A DNA stretch of 64,000 nt from Gyromitra esculenta (Eukaryota > Ascomycota > Pezizomycetes > Pezizales > Discinaceae): assembly GCA_038503075.1 (NCBI GenBank), contig JBCAML010000020.1, positions 62,001-126,000 of the forward strand. The letters run 5' to 3'. Of the stretch, positions 48,061 to 59,745 are shown one piece after another (the first letter of the stretch is position 1; every line of letters begins with the position of its first letter). The notes beneath the pieces are model-generated. The model ran no database searches. It saw only the letters and a list, made by a program, of their open reading frames with translations, and was not told the DNA's origin. Made by a program: the position numbers and the translations under genes.

Positions 48061-49403
48061 CAAGTGTGATGCGTGCGAAGTGTAGGATGGTAATGCCAGG
48101 TGTTGTTGTGCTCAAAGAGGCATAAACGTCCTGATTGCAAGGTATTGTAAAGTAGATACCCTACGTGGAGTGGGTACCTCGGTTGTTATCGAGGGCTGTT
48201 GAGATCGCCTGGTTCTACCTACTACATGGTGGGATAAAAAGTGGAGATGGCGATGAGATTGGTTCTAGGGCCGAGTTACTAATTCGAATCTAGTATTTTA
48301 TACACTGGCTGAAGGGAATATTCAATCTGCGTCGTAATCTGCCTTCATCGACAGAGAGAATCATCGCAGTTCAAACAGTGATGGTGATTGTGAGTGCTTT
48401 GGACATGTCGAGGTGGGCCTTTAAATTAATTAACTACATGTACATGTATCTAGGCAGCTATGCATTCTGATCATACTCACAGATTTGCGATAGATAGCGG
48501 AAACAACTCACTGCAGCCATCCGCTCAAACCCACCGGAATAATCACCAAATTGGATGGATGGGTGGACAAAGGAAGTAAACCCGATAGAACGGGCCGGCA
48601 AGGTCTTTCCTCTGAGAGTGATGCTTCGTTACTGCCTCGATGCACTGCCACCATTTTAGGAGCCGCAATTGTTGGCAAATCTGCCTTCGTCGTCAGACGT
48701 TGAGCGTTGCTTTCTGCAATGTTAGCGTGGCAGGGCACCCTGGCGCGGCTCTGGACAGGGAATGCTTATGTTCTCTCGTTTAGGGCGGGTAGCGTAGTGT
48801 GATCTTCGTCCCGCTTGGTGGATCGGTTTCGCTGATACGTGTTGGGCAGGTAGACGGTTCGATTCCGGTATGAGATAGTTACGTGCTCTACTCAACTGAG
48901 TCAATTGAACTGGATAAAACCCTACTTTTGGTGATAATGTGGTCGTGTACGAATAGGCATGTCTACCTATTCTGGAGTCCTCTCTCCTGGAGCGCAATGC
49001 AAAGAGGTGGGTGGGTGGTACACTGTTCCACAAACGCAACCAGACTGCACACCCTTGACCGATCTCTCTCCCTCTGTGTTTCTAAAAGCACACGAGGTTT
49101 GTGCTCTGTGTTACTGTGTGTGGGCCGTATTGCAGAATGGCCTGCTCAGCCCTCGCTGCCTATTCCAGAACAAGGAAACCCAACCACATCTCCCCGCGCC
49201 TCTTGGCGTGTTTGAATTCAGGTTGAGCATACTAGTTTGTCCCACTTCGCGAGCTCGGTTTTATAGCTGCGTCAGTTATCACTTAGGTGATACGAATCCG
49301 GGCTCCTCATTCTCGCAAGGGGGGGTCGCTTCGCTTCTGTTCCTAAAAGCCCCAGACGCCATTTCCCACCAAGTCGCCCACCTTTCCTATATTTAATCGG
49401 GCG

Positions 49404-49410
49404 TATAAAA
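49404..49410 (+). promoter_or_regulatory. TATA box of the MARVEL gene
   Basis: TATAAAA lies about 150 bases upstream of the ATG at 49556, with a pyrimidine-rich leader between. Confidence 0.4.
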
Positions 49411-49555
49411 ACCTGTGTGCCTGCCCATCGATTTTGTCTTTGCGATTTCCCTCGTGCATGCTATTTTCAGCAATCAACAAACTACCCACGAAAGCACCGC
49501 TCCACGGAGATTCCGTTACTCAGCTACAGGAAGAAGGAAGGATAAACGCAACAAG

Positions 49556-50455
49556 ATGGTTAGAGATAGTCGCTGGCCTTTCTGGCCCTTGGTCGCTCTT
49601 CGCGCTGTCGAGCTGTTCTTCTCCATTATCATTCTCGGGTGCTCAGCTTATGTTGTTTCCATATATGCCTATTGGTAATTCACCCTATCCCCCTACTATC
49701 CTGCTACCTTTTCATGCTAATCGTCCCATAGGTTTGCGTCGATGGCGCTCGTCTCTGCGTTGTTTACGATTATTTACGTTGGGATAAACTTCTTCTTGTT
49801 GTTCGCCAATCTATTGCTGCCACTGGCAATCGTGATTGTCGATGCAGTCCTGGTCGTGTTCTGGCTCATCGCTATGGCTGGCTTTGGGGGTAGTTGGTTC
49901 TTGACTTCGAATTGCCAGGTTATATGGGATGGGTATTACTATGGCACTTGGATCCCGTGTTCCGTTTCGAAGGCAATTTTCGGTCTTTCGTTTATTGTTT
50001 TGTAAGTCATTGCTACTCCGTTTGGCTATCATATCCCTCCCCCTACAAAACAGAAGAAGCTAATATTTTCCCCTAGCCTCGTCTTCATTGGCTCCCTCGT
50101 TCTCTCCGCCATCATCCTCCACAGAAACCGCAAGGACCTCCGCGGCGCCAAACATAACTCCGGCATGACCCCAGACGGCGAACTCCAAACCATGGACCCT
50201 GTAGCCGCTCCTGCCCCACAAGGCGAATACGGCGGAGAGCCAAAACAGGAATATCAACAGCCACAGCAACCGCAATTCCAGCAATACCCACAACAGCCAG
50301 GTCCGGAATATTATCAGCAGCAGCAGGCTGTATCGCCACCGCAGACTCCAGCTCCGTACACACAAGCGCAAAGCACAGGCGGTTTCTCGTCGCCGCCACC
50401 CCCGCCACCGCCGGTTAATACGCAGGAAATGCCGGGGTATCATCATCAGCATTAA
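49556..50455 (+). CDS. MARVEL-domain four-helix membrane protein with Gln/Pro-rich tail
   Basis: Three exons, 49556-49674, 49732-50001 and 50077-50455, give 255 residues. The start is MVRDSRWPFWPLVALRAVE. Four hydrophobic segments follow: VELFFSIIILGCSAYVVSIY, SALFTIIYVGINFFLLF, PLAIVIVDAVLVVFWLIAMA and, across the last junction, FGLSFIVF-LVFIGSLVLSA. A W-D-G-Y-Y-Y-G motif with flanking Cys (SNCQVIWDGYY, IPCSVSKA) sits between helices 3 and 4. These are the usual signs of fungal MARVEL proteins of the plasma membrane or eisosome type. The cytosolic tail (about 95 residues) is rich in Q, P and Y, with PQFQQYPQQPGPEYYQQQQ, and ends in a poly-Pro run and QEMPGYHHQH. Both introns have standard signals and keep the frame. 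Confidence 0.9.
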
Positions 50456-52722
50456 ATGAATTAACGGGAAGAATGATTGTGGTTGGTTGGTTTTTTTTTA
50501 GGTGCTTTTTTTTTTTAAACGGATGTTACGTATATGGAGAGTTGTAATGATGATGAGAAGTTAACGCGCGTTCTGTTCTTTTTATTTATTTTTTAGGACA
50601 TGGGATTTGAACAACGGGGGGATGTTTTTTGGGGTTCGATTCGCTTCATGTGATGTGATGTGATATTCCCACCCACGTGGGAAATATTGTCGAGCCGCTT
50701 GATGCAATGTTTACTATTCTAATGATGTAAGACGTAATTTTGGTAAGGGGTACAGTGAAGTTAGAATGCCTTGTGTCGATCACCCAACCCAAACCCAAAC
50801 CCTCCAAAGCTACGGTTCCTAGATTTTTTTTTTTTTTGAAAAAAATTCGTTTGCTCCCATTGATCGTACGATTGACTTCTATGCCCAAATCTGAGTCACT
50901 CATGAAACATACCGCGATAACTGAGGAGTAGCTACTTGCATGTGTGACTGGTAGCGAATATCATTGGCTGCGGTGGGAACAAGCATTCGTAGTCGAACAT
51001 GTACTAGGTAGGGGTAAGGGTATCGGAAATCGGCTGGGTTTGTTGTCGCGGTTGGTTCCGCGGCCATGTAATGTTTCAGAGGGTTTTGTTGGTGGGGTTT
51101 GGCTCTACTACTCTGCTTGTTGAGGTCGACTATCTCGGTACTCGGCTCTAGCTAACCAACCAGAAAGCTGGAGTTCACCTTACCCCTCCAGTGGTCGGCA
51201 GGCTCAATCAGGTATGTACTAAATGTCTGTCCTGAGCACCGTAAAAACTCGAAAAATTGGGTAGCGTTTGCTGAGGTATTAAACCCGCCACTATGTATGT
51301 AACCCGTAGAGGAATTTCTCGGAGAATCAAGTGGTGTGTCTGAGCCGATTTCAGGCTATCCATACTCTAAACCAATCTAAGTTAGATTCGTAAAAATGCG
51401 CTACTCAATTTTCCGAGCTATTACGGTACAGCCTCCAGTAGAATTATTGTAGAACTGATCTAAAGCTTTTATTGGTCTTCCAGGGTTCATCGGAAAGGAT
51501 TTGGCAGTAGTATTGGCTACTTGGGCGTTCGCTTACCCTTGTTTTTCTACAATAATTCTACCAGAGGCTGTACTTTATTTTTGTGGGAGCACTGCCTCGT
51601 GGGGATGGTGTCTCATAAGTGCAATTCCGTTTGAGCTTTGCACACTGTTTTTTTTGGGGGGCGATAGGTGCTAGTTGTAATTGGCTGAGTGTGGTGGTAG
51701 AGGTCGAGTGAGGTTCCATGAGTAGATATCTAATCTAATCAATTCCAATCGCGAGGATAAGAAGATAACAGACAGGCTAACTGCATGGGGTGAAGATGGT
51801 GGGCGAATAGGTACACCCTAAAGACATAAAATCGTCAGTATATAGCTATCTTGTCATATAGCTTTCCCCGCTCTCTAAAAAGACTGCGGAAGTGGCCTGT
51901 GCCCCGCGGACTGGATAGGCAACAGTCAGTGATCCAAGCTTCTATCCTCATCCAAGACCCGTGCTCTTGCGAACTGGGCTGCTTTTGCTTCTGGCTTTGC
52001 TTTTCTCTTCTTTCCTTTTGATATCTTGGCTTTCTCTCTGCCATGGAAAACCTTGTCTCGTAATACCAAGCATGTAGCCTTGCTCTAATTAAATCGCAAG
52101 GCTACTTACTAAGATTGTCTCCTTGCCTGGATTAGACATGACCGCGCTATATTGCTATCGTGTGTTGACAGTTATAATGTGCGACCCGATTTTGTGCAGG
52201 TAAGACTACGCAGACTGGAGAGGGGTAAGATTTGGCAGCAATCGCCGCTAATCCGCGACACTGTGATACTTCACTGCTGCTGCGATTTCATAGTTGATTG
52301 GATGTTCTACTTCACGTAAATCCACATCCTGAAATTGGTTATGCCTCATAAGTTCCGTGGGTGGCTAAAGCGTTGAACCTTTCCCCAAGCCTACCTCAGT
52401 TGCTAACTTTATTTAGCTAATAGTTTGCAGCATCGATCGAGCTCTGGTCAAGAGATAAAATAAGTCGTGCTTCCCTAGCCTTGTGCTGGGGCTGGACAAC
52501 CCAATCATAATTACTGAGACAGTTGCCGTCACGTTCTAATTCGCCATGCGAGCGACCTTAAAAACCCTCATGCTCTGATTGACAAGGTTGGCAATTTCTC
52601 TTGGCCCTCACTACATAACACCACTGCTACTCCCGGCGTCAGACCACTGAGTAGAAAGCTGTCGCTCGCCGAGAATTTAGGGACATTACTTAATAGTTGA
52701 CGTGTCATAAGCATTACACAAC
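50456..52722. other. Intergenic region with one MITE
   Basis: A 3' untranslated T-rich stretch follows the MARVEL gene. A MITE lies at 51428-51573. I see no gene between. Confidence 0.5.
51428..51573 (+). mobile_element. MITE, copy 1 (family also at 58796-58949)
   Basis: Arms of about 26 bases, TACAGCCTCCAGTAGAATTA at 51428 and its inverse at 51548-51573, are bounded by TA. The interior (about 95 bases) matches the MITE at 58796-58949 read on the opposite strand, including a stretch that translates to VVLA(T/A)WAFA in both. Most differences between the copies are C/T or A/G changes. No autonomous coding capacity. Confidence 0.82.
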
Positions 52723-55700
52723 ATGAGAACTACAAAGCTTCATAAAGCACATTCCCGCAATTCCTCTGGTTTGCTCGCCCCCCAACCTTTTTCCTTCCCC
52801 GTTAGCGTTGATTGTTGTTGTTGTTTATTCATTAGGTACTCCCGTTAGCGTTGAACTAACTAGTAGAGAATTCCAATGCTACAGAATCTAGCCTCAAGCC
52901 ACCTACCGCCGAGGATGAAATTCGTGGGTTCGGGCGACTGAAGAAGTTCTTCAGACGATCTTTGAGTCGCGAACGTTCCCCAACTAATCCAGCAAGACCT
53001 CCGTCAGCTAGCGGTAGCTCTCTAACAGTGGCATCTACTTCTGCAGTCTCAAAGCCACATTTGTTACAGTCAGAGCCTGTTGAGAGTGGCCGCAAAACGT
53101 CTACGAGTTATTCAGCTACTTCGTCTATTACATTGATTAACCCTCCATCGCAGCCTGTTCCTACATTAACCCTACCTACTCCCGAACCAAGCTACTCTGA
53201 ATCAGTATGGACGAAGGCACTGCAAGAGTTGTCGGAAGTGGACCGGGGAGCTTTGAATTTCATGACCTCGGGCGATAAACTTGATATTATTAACAGTGTG
53301 ATAGAGGCAGTGGCGCTGAAACGGGATCTGTGTATTGAGAAACAGTGGAAGTTTACGTATAATGGGAAGACCATCATTCTGCGCGATGTGGCTGATAAGC
53401 TGCTGGCGTGGGTTGAGAAGTTCAAGTCGATAGGCGATATAATTGTGCAGTATGATCCGGTCCATGCAGCACTACCTTGGGCTGGATTTCGGTTTCTTTT
53501 GCAGGTTGGTGCTCCTTGCTCGTGGGGCGGTTTGGGGCTTGGGCTGACGGGCTGTAGCTTGCGGTTGATGATAGTCAGAATATGGGCGCGATCCTGGTGG
53601 GGTTGGAGAAAATTGCAGTGTTGATTGATCGGTGTACTATTTATGAGAAACTGTACCTGGGGACTGGTTTTGACTCGGCGAAGAATCTGGAGAAGGACTT
53701 AACGTTGCTGTATTCTGCTATCTTGACGTACCTGTCAAGGACGAAGCAGTTCTATGAGAAGAATACCACAGGTACCACATTAAGCCCATCTTTTTTCTTG
53801 TTGTGTAAGGTAGATTGGCTAACATTGGCGCGTACTATTGTAGTTCGTATTGTACTAGGTATTTTCGATAATCGAATGTTCGAGCCACTTCTCGGGAAAA
53901 TACAAACCCAGGACGACGCCGTTTTTAAAGCAGCTAGTGTAGTTGAAGCGGAGTGTACGTGATTCAAGATCGGGATATACACATAACCACTAACTGATAT
54001 GTTTCGATTTCTAGATCAGAGAACTGCTCACACAGAGACCGGAGGTTTGCCATACCAAGAGACTTTCCCTTCCCATGTCCCTCATCAGCTGGCGAGCGAA
54101 TCGCTTCTTTGCAGCTAATGCGTTTTGGTAGATGAAATGGAGAAACTCAGGAACGCCCTGAGCGACTTGGAAAAGCCTATCATGAGGATCGATTCAAAGG
54201 TCGGCGCTATACTCGACGGTCTACAAAGTCTGCCACTCATCCTCCGAAGATTAGAGTTAGTTGAATGTCACAAACTAATCCTCGATCCTACTAGATTCGG
54301 AAAGAACAGAGATCCTTCTCTGGCTTTCCCGGATTCCGTATCGAAAGCATCACGAGCGAGCAAAGGAAGGTCGGCTTCGCAACACCGGCGAATGGTTTCT
54401 TCAGAAAAGAGAGTTCAGTGAATGGCAGGCTTCGAGCATATCTAATATTCTCTGGTTACATGGGATTCGTAAGTAGTTAATGGATTTTAAAACGATGACC
54501 ACGTGGAGTGCTGTTAACGCAACCTATTAGCTGGGGCGGGGAAGACGAAATTGACGTGAGTGTCTGATCTCGATGGCTACTTCTTGAAATTGAGGGGTGA
54601 AGCTAAACAGTTATAGTTCGTTGGTGGTGGATCACCTGCTCGAGCAGTTCGAGGCTGATAATGACGAAGGATTTGCCTATTTCTACTGCAATCGAAACGA
54701 AACAGAGCGACAGGACCCAGATACTATTTTTCGAGCCATTCTCAAACAGTTATCATACCTAAAATCAGGTGTATTGCATTCACCGATCGTTGATTACTAC
54801 AATGGCACGAAATCCGAGGGGTTTTCATCAGGAGAGTTGGGGATTCGGGATAGCACGGACTTAATCCTCCAACTCCTTGGTATCTATCCCAAGACCACGA
54901 TCGTCATTGATGCACTAGACGAATGTGATCAGAGCTTACGGGAGGACCTTTTTGAGGCACTTGAAAGAATACTAACAATGGCGCCGAATTTGGTCAAGAT
55001 TTTCGTATCGAGTAGGGACGATGCTGATATTACTCGCCGCTATGCAGGTTTACCTAACCTTTATATCGAAGCTAGTGATAATGCTGAAGATATCGATCGT
55101 TTTGTGGAGACCAAGGTTAGCGACTGTATAAAAAAGAAGAAATTGCTGAACGGCAAGGTTAGTCCGGAGTTGAAGAATACTATCTGCACGACTTTAAGCA
55201 AAGATGCAAATGGGATGTAGGTATCCCAGCCCTCTACAACTTTCAATACAAAACACTGATCATCTTGTAAACTAGGTTTCTGTGGGTAGATCTTCAGATT
55301 AAGAATCTCTGCGATTTGAGCATGACTTCTGATGTTCGGGAGAGGTCGGTCTGATTAACCTCTCCGTCTATGAGATTTGAAGCTAACGTTGAACTAGGTT
55401 AGGGAAGCTGCCCGACACTCTAGAAAAGACATACGAAGAGATTTTCGAAGTGAAAATCAGTGCTGAAAAAGGAAACGGCCCCCTACTTGCAAATAAGGCT
55501 ATGATGTGGATAATGTGCTCGGCCGAGCCACTTTCGCCGAATCAACTTATTTCAGGCGCTGTTACCGCATTACAACTTGATACAGGCTCCTCAGAAGCAG
55601 AGGACGTAGACCTGGAAACTATTCTCAAACTTTGCCATAATCTTGTGGTGTTGGATCATCAATTGTTAGTTATGCGGTTTGTTCATTTGTCGGTTCAGGA

Positions 55701-57810
55701 GTACCTTGAGAAACGTCACTGTAGCGCTATCGCAACGAACACGATGGCAACAGAGGTTTGCATTTATATACTGAACAAGAGGAAGAATTGGTTGGATTTT
55801 GAGGATGAAGACTCGGAAGAAGGAGAAGATTATGAAGGAGGAGATTATGATGACGAAGGAGAGGGAGGAGAGGAGGAGGGCGACGACGACGACGACGGCG
55901 AAGAGGAGGAGGACGATGACGAAGGAGAAGAGGGAGGAAGTGGGGATGAGTGGGAAGATGAAGGAGAAGACGAAGAGGAGGAAAGTGGATATTATGGGTT
56001 CAGAAAAAGCGCCCTTCTTGGTTACTCGGTGGGCTATTGGGCGAACCACTTCTTGAATACTGGGGATGGACTACATTCGGATAAACTACCAAGGCTATTG
56101 AAAGAATTTTTAGGGAATTTTGACAAGGCTGGACCAGCATATCTAAACTGGCTTGATAACGGGAGATATCCGAAAACAATTGCGACAAATCCGCCATGCT
56201 CAATCTTTGCAGCTGCAATGTATGGGATTGGAGAAGTTGTTGGAGATCTCTGGGAGGGGAACTTGGATCCTAACCTAACCAACATATCAGACGAATCAGT
56301 CCTGCAGACTGCGAGTAGATACGGCCATGTATGGGTTGTTGGGAAGCTCCTAGAGCGTGGAGCGAGAATTTCCGCTGAGGGTGGGTTTTTTGGTAACTCG
56401 ATACAGGCTGCTGCTTTTGCGGGATCAGAGCCAGTTGTGAAATTATTGATCGAGCACGGAGCGGAGATAAACACGAAAAAATGCGGCTACTTCGGGGACC
56501 CTCTACAGGCAGCGGCCCACGCTGGGGCTGAGGGAGTGGCGCGATTGCTATTGAAAAACGGAGCGGAGGTCAATACTCAGCACGGCTATTGGGGAAGCCC
56601 ATTGCAGGCGGCCGCCGATACAGGACAAGAGAAAATGGCGCGCTTGCTGTTAGATCATGGGGCAAACGTTAATATGCCCGGCGGGTGGGGCGGAAGTCCG
56701 CTCCATGCGGCGGTGGGCTCACCCCGCGTCAAACACGACAGGATGGTGCGGATGTTTATTAAGGCGGGCGCAAATATCAACGCAATATGGAATAATGAAA
56801 CAGTCCTTCAGGCAGCTGCATCCCAAGGCAAAAAGGAAACTGTGCATCTTTTGCTCTCAGAAATGAAAACGAACAAATTTCATATTGGTACTACGGCTGG
56901 ATCTTCAGCTGCCTGCTCTGCGGTACTGGCCAACTCACTGGAAGTACTTCGCGACATAGTAGAGGCAGGAGGCGAATTCAACGCCCCATCAACTACTACT
57001 CTAAAGACTGCACTTCATCACGCGCTGGAGATTCGGTCAAGGCCAATTATTGAATACCTAATATCACAAATTTCTAGCCCCCACCTCTTAAGCCTTAGCG
57101 TGAGAGATGTTCGTCGCGAGGATATTTATTGGGCCCAGGACGAGCCATGGTTTTGCAACCTCCTAACCGCTGTAGAATCAAATATCACTAGAAAAGGTTA
57201 CCTCATAACCTCAAGGGACGTACTTAAAGCCCGATTGATTCTACACAAGGGTATAGGACTCCCGTTATTGATTACGGATACTATTCTCGATCTTGGAGAG
57301 TATTGGGTCCGTACCAGAGTTAGTCGACAAGAAGACGTAGAGGCTTTTGAATTTAGCCAGGATTCACCATATATTAAAATCCCGATATATAGTCGCTTGA
57401 AATCTCCAGTGCGGAAAATCATCTTTTACATGAGATCGCACGATCAAGGTACTCCCCTAACCCTTGACTAAAAGTTGATAGTTTTACTAATAACTCGATG
57501 TCGGAATTCAGGTTGGAGCGACGATACTCCTAATCATGGTACCTACCGGAGTTCATACACTTGGTTTGAGGCGGGCGTTACATCAAATCCGTCGAGTGAC
57601 CATCGAAGAGTGATTCAAAACAACGTACACGCTTCAGCTGAGACACGTGCTCATACAGTCACATGGGCTGGCCAGGAAGAGGATTTAAGGAGGTGGATGG
57701 AAGCATTAAGTTCTGGTGATGAAATAGGTGTTTATCCAAAAGCTAGGTATAGTGGTTGGCGGAATACGGTGAGTATGGTAGAGGTGGATATATACTGTGC
57801 CTGGGTATGA
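52723..57810 (+). CDS. NLR-like STAND protein: N-terminal domain, NACHT NTPase, ankyrin repeats
   Basis: Predicted 12 exons: 52723-52768, 52864-53504, 53558-53771, 53844-53954, 54015-54044, 54132-54227, 54295-54468, 54531-54555, 54611-55216, 55276-55344, 55398-57448 and 57512-57810; the sum divides by three (1453 residues). After a Ser/Thr-rich leader comes a fungal NWD NACHT-NTPase N-terminal domain (from about residue 130; WVEKFKSIGD, YDPVHAALPWAGFRFLLQ). A linker reads WLSRIPYRKHHERAKEG. The NACHT has Walker A GIPGAGKTKLT (about 438-446, partly in a 25-base exon) and Walker B IVIDALDECD (about 543-552). VRFVHLSVQEYL marks the winged-helix end. An acidic run (about 804-867) precedes about eight ankyrin repeats (about 969-1225). 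The C-terminus has GWSDDT, WFEAG and IYCAW, as in related fungal proteins. Such receptors act in non-self recognition or heterokaryon incompatibility. Exon 1 and the intron at 54228-54294 (weak donor) are least certain; a frameshift is the alternative there. Confidence 0.82.
55796..55986 (+). repeat. Acidic low-complexity insertion inside the NLR gene
   Basis: Sixty-four codons made almost only of GAG, GAA, GAC, GAT and GGA-type codons (D, E, G and a few S, Y, W). They sit between the NACHT winged-helix end and the ankyrin region. Homologues normally have no such block, so it probably arose by expansion of GA-rich DNA. Confidence 0.8.
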
Positions 57811-58395
57811 GGATAGATTTAGGTTCATGCTTGCTTTTCACTTGTAGACTATTCATACCATATATTTATCTTGCGCAAAGAGCGTTAATTCGCCACCAAG
57901 AGATAATAGTATATAAACTTTGGTTTAGTGGAAAGAAACGAAGATACCGATATTAAATGGGAAGAGAATAAAACGCATAAATATTTATAGGTGACCATGG
58001 TATGTATATATGTGTATGAGAAAGTGTGGCTGTTCTGTTGGTTGTTTAACTTACTTCGTCCGACTTGTTTAGTCGTCGGTGATACTGATTGGACTACACA
58101 ATACCCAATTGATTACTAATCTATTTTCTATAATATTGTGTTTTGGTAGAGTATAGTTGGGCACATCTATAGCCGGAATGGATTTGACCCCAATTTCTAG
58201 TGTCATCTTCTTCTCCACCATATCGCCTAAATGGATTTTCTCTCTATAAAACGCATCATTTAGCTTTGCTCTACAGTCCCACAGAGCCCAATTATTTTTA
58301 TCTCTTGTCGTGGTTGAGTAGACGATTTTTGAAAATTCGGGTTTTCGGTGGGAGAGTCCATGAGTGTCCACTAAAAGTGGGAGCCCCCCAAAAAC

Positions 58396-58638
58396 AGTAC
58401 TACGGATACCAGGGTAAGTCTGTAGACAAGTGGCGGTGCGAGTAAGAGATGTTAACTTTCTACACCTCCATAACTCCCTGGGAGATCTGATAAAGGCCCT
58501 AATGAACCAAGAGTGCTATGTATTAAATATTAAAGAAAGTTAGCTCACAAAAGGATGAAATCCGAACGAGCTTGAGTCACTTAGGAAAAGAGTTGCACCG
58601 CCACCTGTCCACAGACTTACCCTGGTATCCGTAGTACT
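58396..58638. mobile_element. MITE with 45-base inverted repeats
   Basis: The arm at 58396-58441 (beginning AGTACTACGGATACCAGG) is inverted at 58594-58638 with about three differences. The outer edge AGTACT contains TA and is itself palindromic. The 0.15 kb interior has no coding frame. Confidence 0.78.
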
Positions 58639-58795
58639 AGTAAGATAAATAATTGCCGCTTTAGGAAGTAACTATGGTAATAGTCAGGTGCCAAGATCCC
58701 GAGCAAACATCTTGGCACTTATTAGCAAAGTATAGGCTGACGAATCCCCACTACCCTAGCGATAAATTACCCAAATCAGTAAATGAAGAGGTAAT

Positions 58796-58949
58796 CCAGC
58801 CTCTGGTAGAATTATTGTAGAAAAACAAGGCGAACGCCCAGGCAGCCAGTACCACTGCCAAAATCTTTCCGACGAACCCCCCGGAAGACAAATAAAATCT
58901 TTGGATCCTGAGTTGCCACGATTCTACAATAATTCTACCGGAGGCTGTA
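58796..58949 (-). mobile_element. MITE, copy 2 (inverted relative to copy 1)
   Basis: Arms CCAGCCTCTGGTAGAATTAT at 58796 and its inverse ending 58949. The left outer TA has changed; the right ends in TA. The interior is the reverse complement of the interior at 51428-51573, with a few extra bases (for example near 58901-58922) and mainly transition differences. It marks a dispersed, probably multi-copy family. Confidence 0.8.
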
Positions 58950-59017
58950 CTAATCAATCTAAATGAATATCCTAATCCCTCCGGATATAGGCGTCCCCAA
59001 CTATACTCATGTCGCCG

Positions 59018-59280
59018 TTTTGAAGTCGCGTTGCCTAAGTAGACAAGTTCAGGTGAGAGAGCCATTTCTATTGGTTGGAGGCAGTCTCGGCACATCGCTT
59101 GGCATCTTTTTGGTACCCTTTCAACATTCCTCCTTCCTCATAGTACCCTTAGGACATGATTCAAAATAAAATACCACTATTTTCCGGTATATCTTATGTT
59201 AAACTCTTGGGCTTAAACTGGTTTGGAGTTTTTTGGTCAAGGAGTGGAAAATTCCCTATTTAGGCAACGCGACTTCAAAA
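59018..59280. mobile_element. Inverted-repeat element with exact 20-base arms
   Basis: TTTTGAAGTCGCGTTGCCTA at 59018-59037 is inverted exactly at 59261-59280. The flanks do not show an obvious duplication. The interior is AT-rich without a coding frame. It lies third in a row of such elements. Confidence 0.65.
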
Positions 59281-59745
59281 GTACCTACTACTTAGACGAA
59301 TGCATGGATTGATTTGGGTCACACAAAACTAGTCAAACGAAAGAAAAATACAAAAGATAGCCCCACAATAAGCATAGCATGAGCAAAGGGATCTCCCTGC
59401 TTTCTAACTATGAACCCAGGACTACTGTTACTATTTTGGTCCTAAATAACCACTAGAGAGAGACTTTAGAGCACTACCAAATAGCAGTTTCCCCATAGAG
59501 CATGTCTGCCCCTTTTTTATAAACACCTTCACGGCAGTGCGACGCTGGATAAATCGCCGGGTAATCCATCAAATACGAGTTCGTATTCACCAAACCTACC
59601 AAACTCACCAAACCTCACACGTCCTAGAGATGCGATAAATTATCAACCACCTTTGCTCATCCTAGCACCTGAGGTCACCTCTCGTCTGTTAGCTTTACCT
59701 CTAACTACCACTCAGTTTTACCAGGCACCCTTAACCAACCCAACG

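Larger units (their letters stand above)
37401..49403. other. 12 kb gene-poor region
   Basis: I found no supported protein gene here. It includes a 14-base inverted repeat (38509-38596), a GGAGGATGGA microsatellite (48027-48060), homopolymer runs and many short frames. Frames of 100-170 codons (for example 37554-37868 and 40377-40883) lack domains and mostly begin at non-ATG codons. The region is AT-richer than the two gene islands. Confidence 0.45.
57811..59745. other. Intergenic region with three MITE-like elements
   Basis: Between the NLR gene and the GFA gene. It holds elements at 58396-58638, 58796-58949 and 59018-59280. A 114-codon minus-strand frame at 58751-59095 crosses a MITE and is not a gene. 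Confidence 0.55.

Noticed and set aside
48840..48910. Box-B-like GGTTCGATTCC next to an A-box-like word
   Set aside because: The two boxes lie on opposite strands, so they cannot belong to one tRNA.
58751..59095. 114-codon minus-strand frame
   Set aside because: It crosses a MITE; its protein-like part is the MITE interior.
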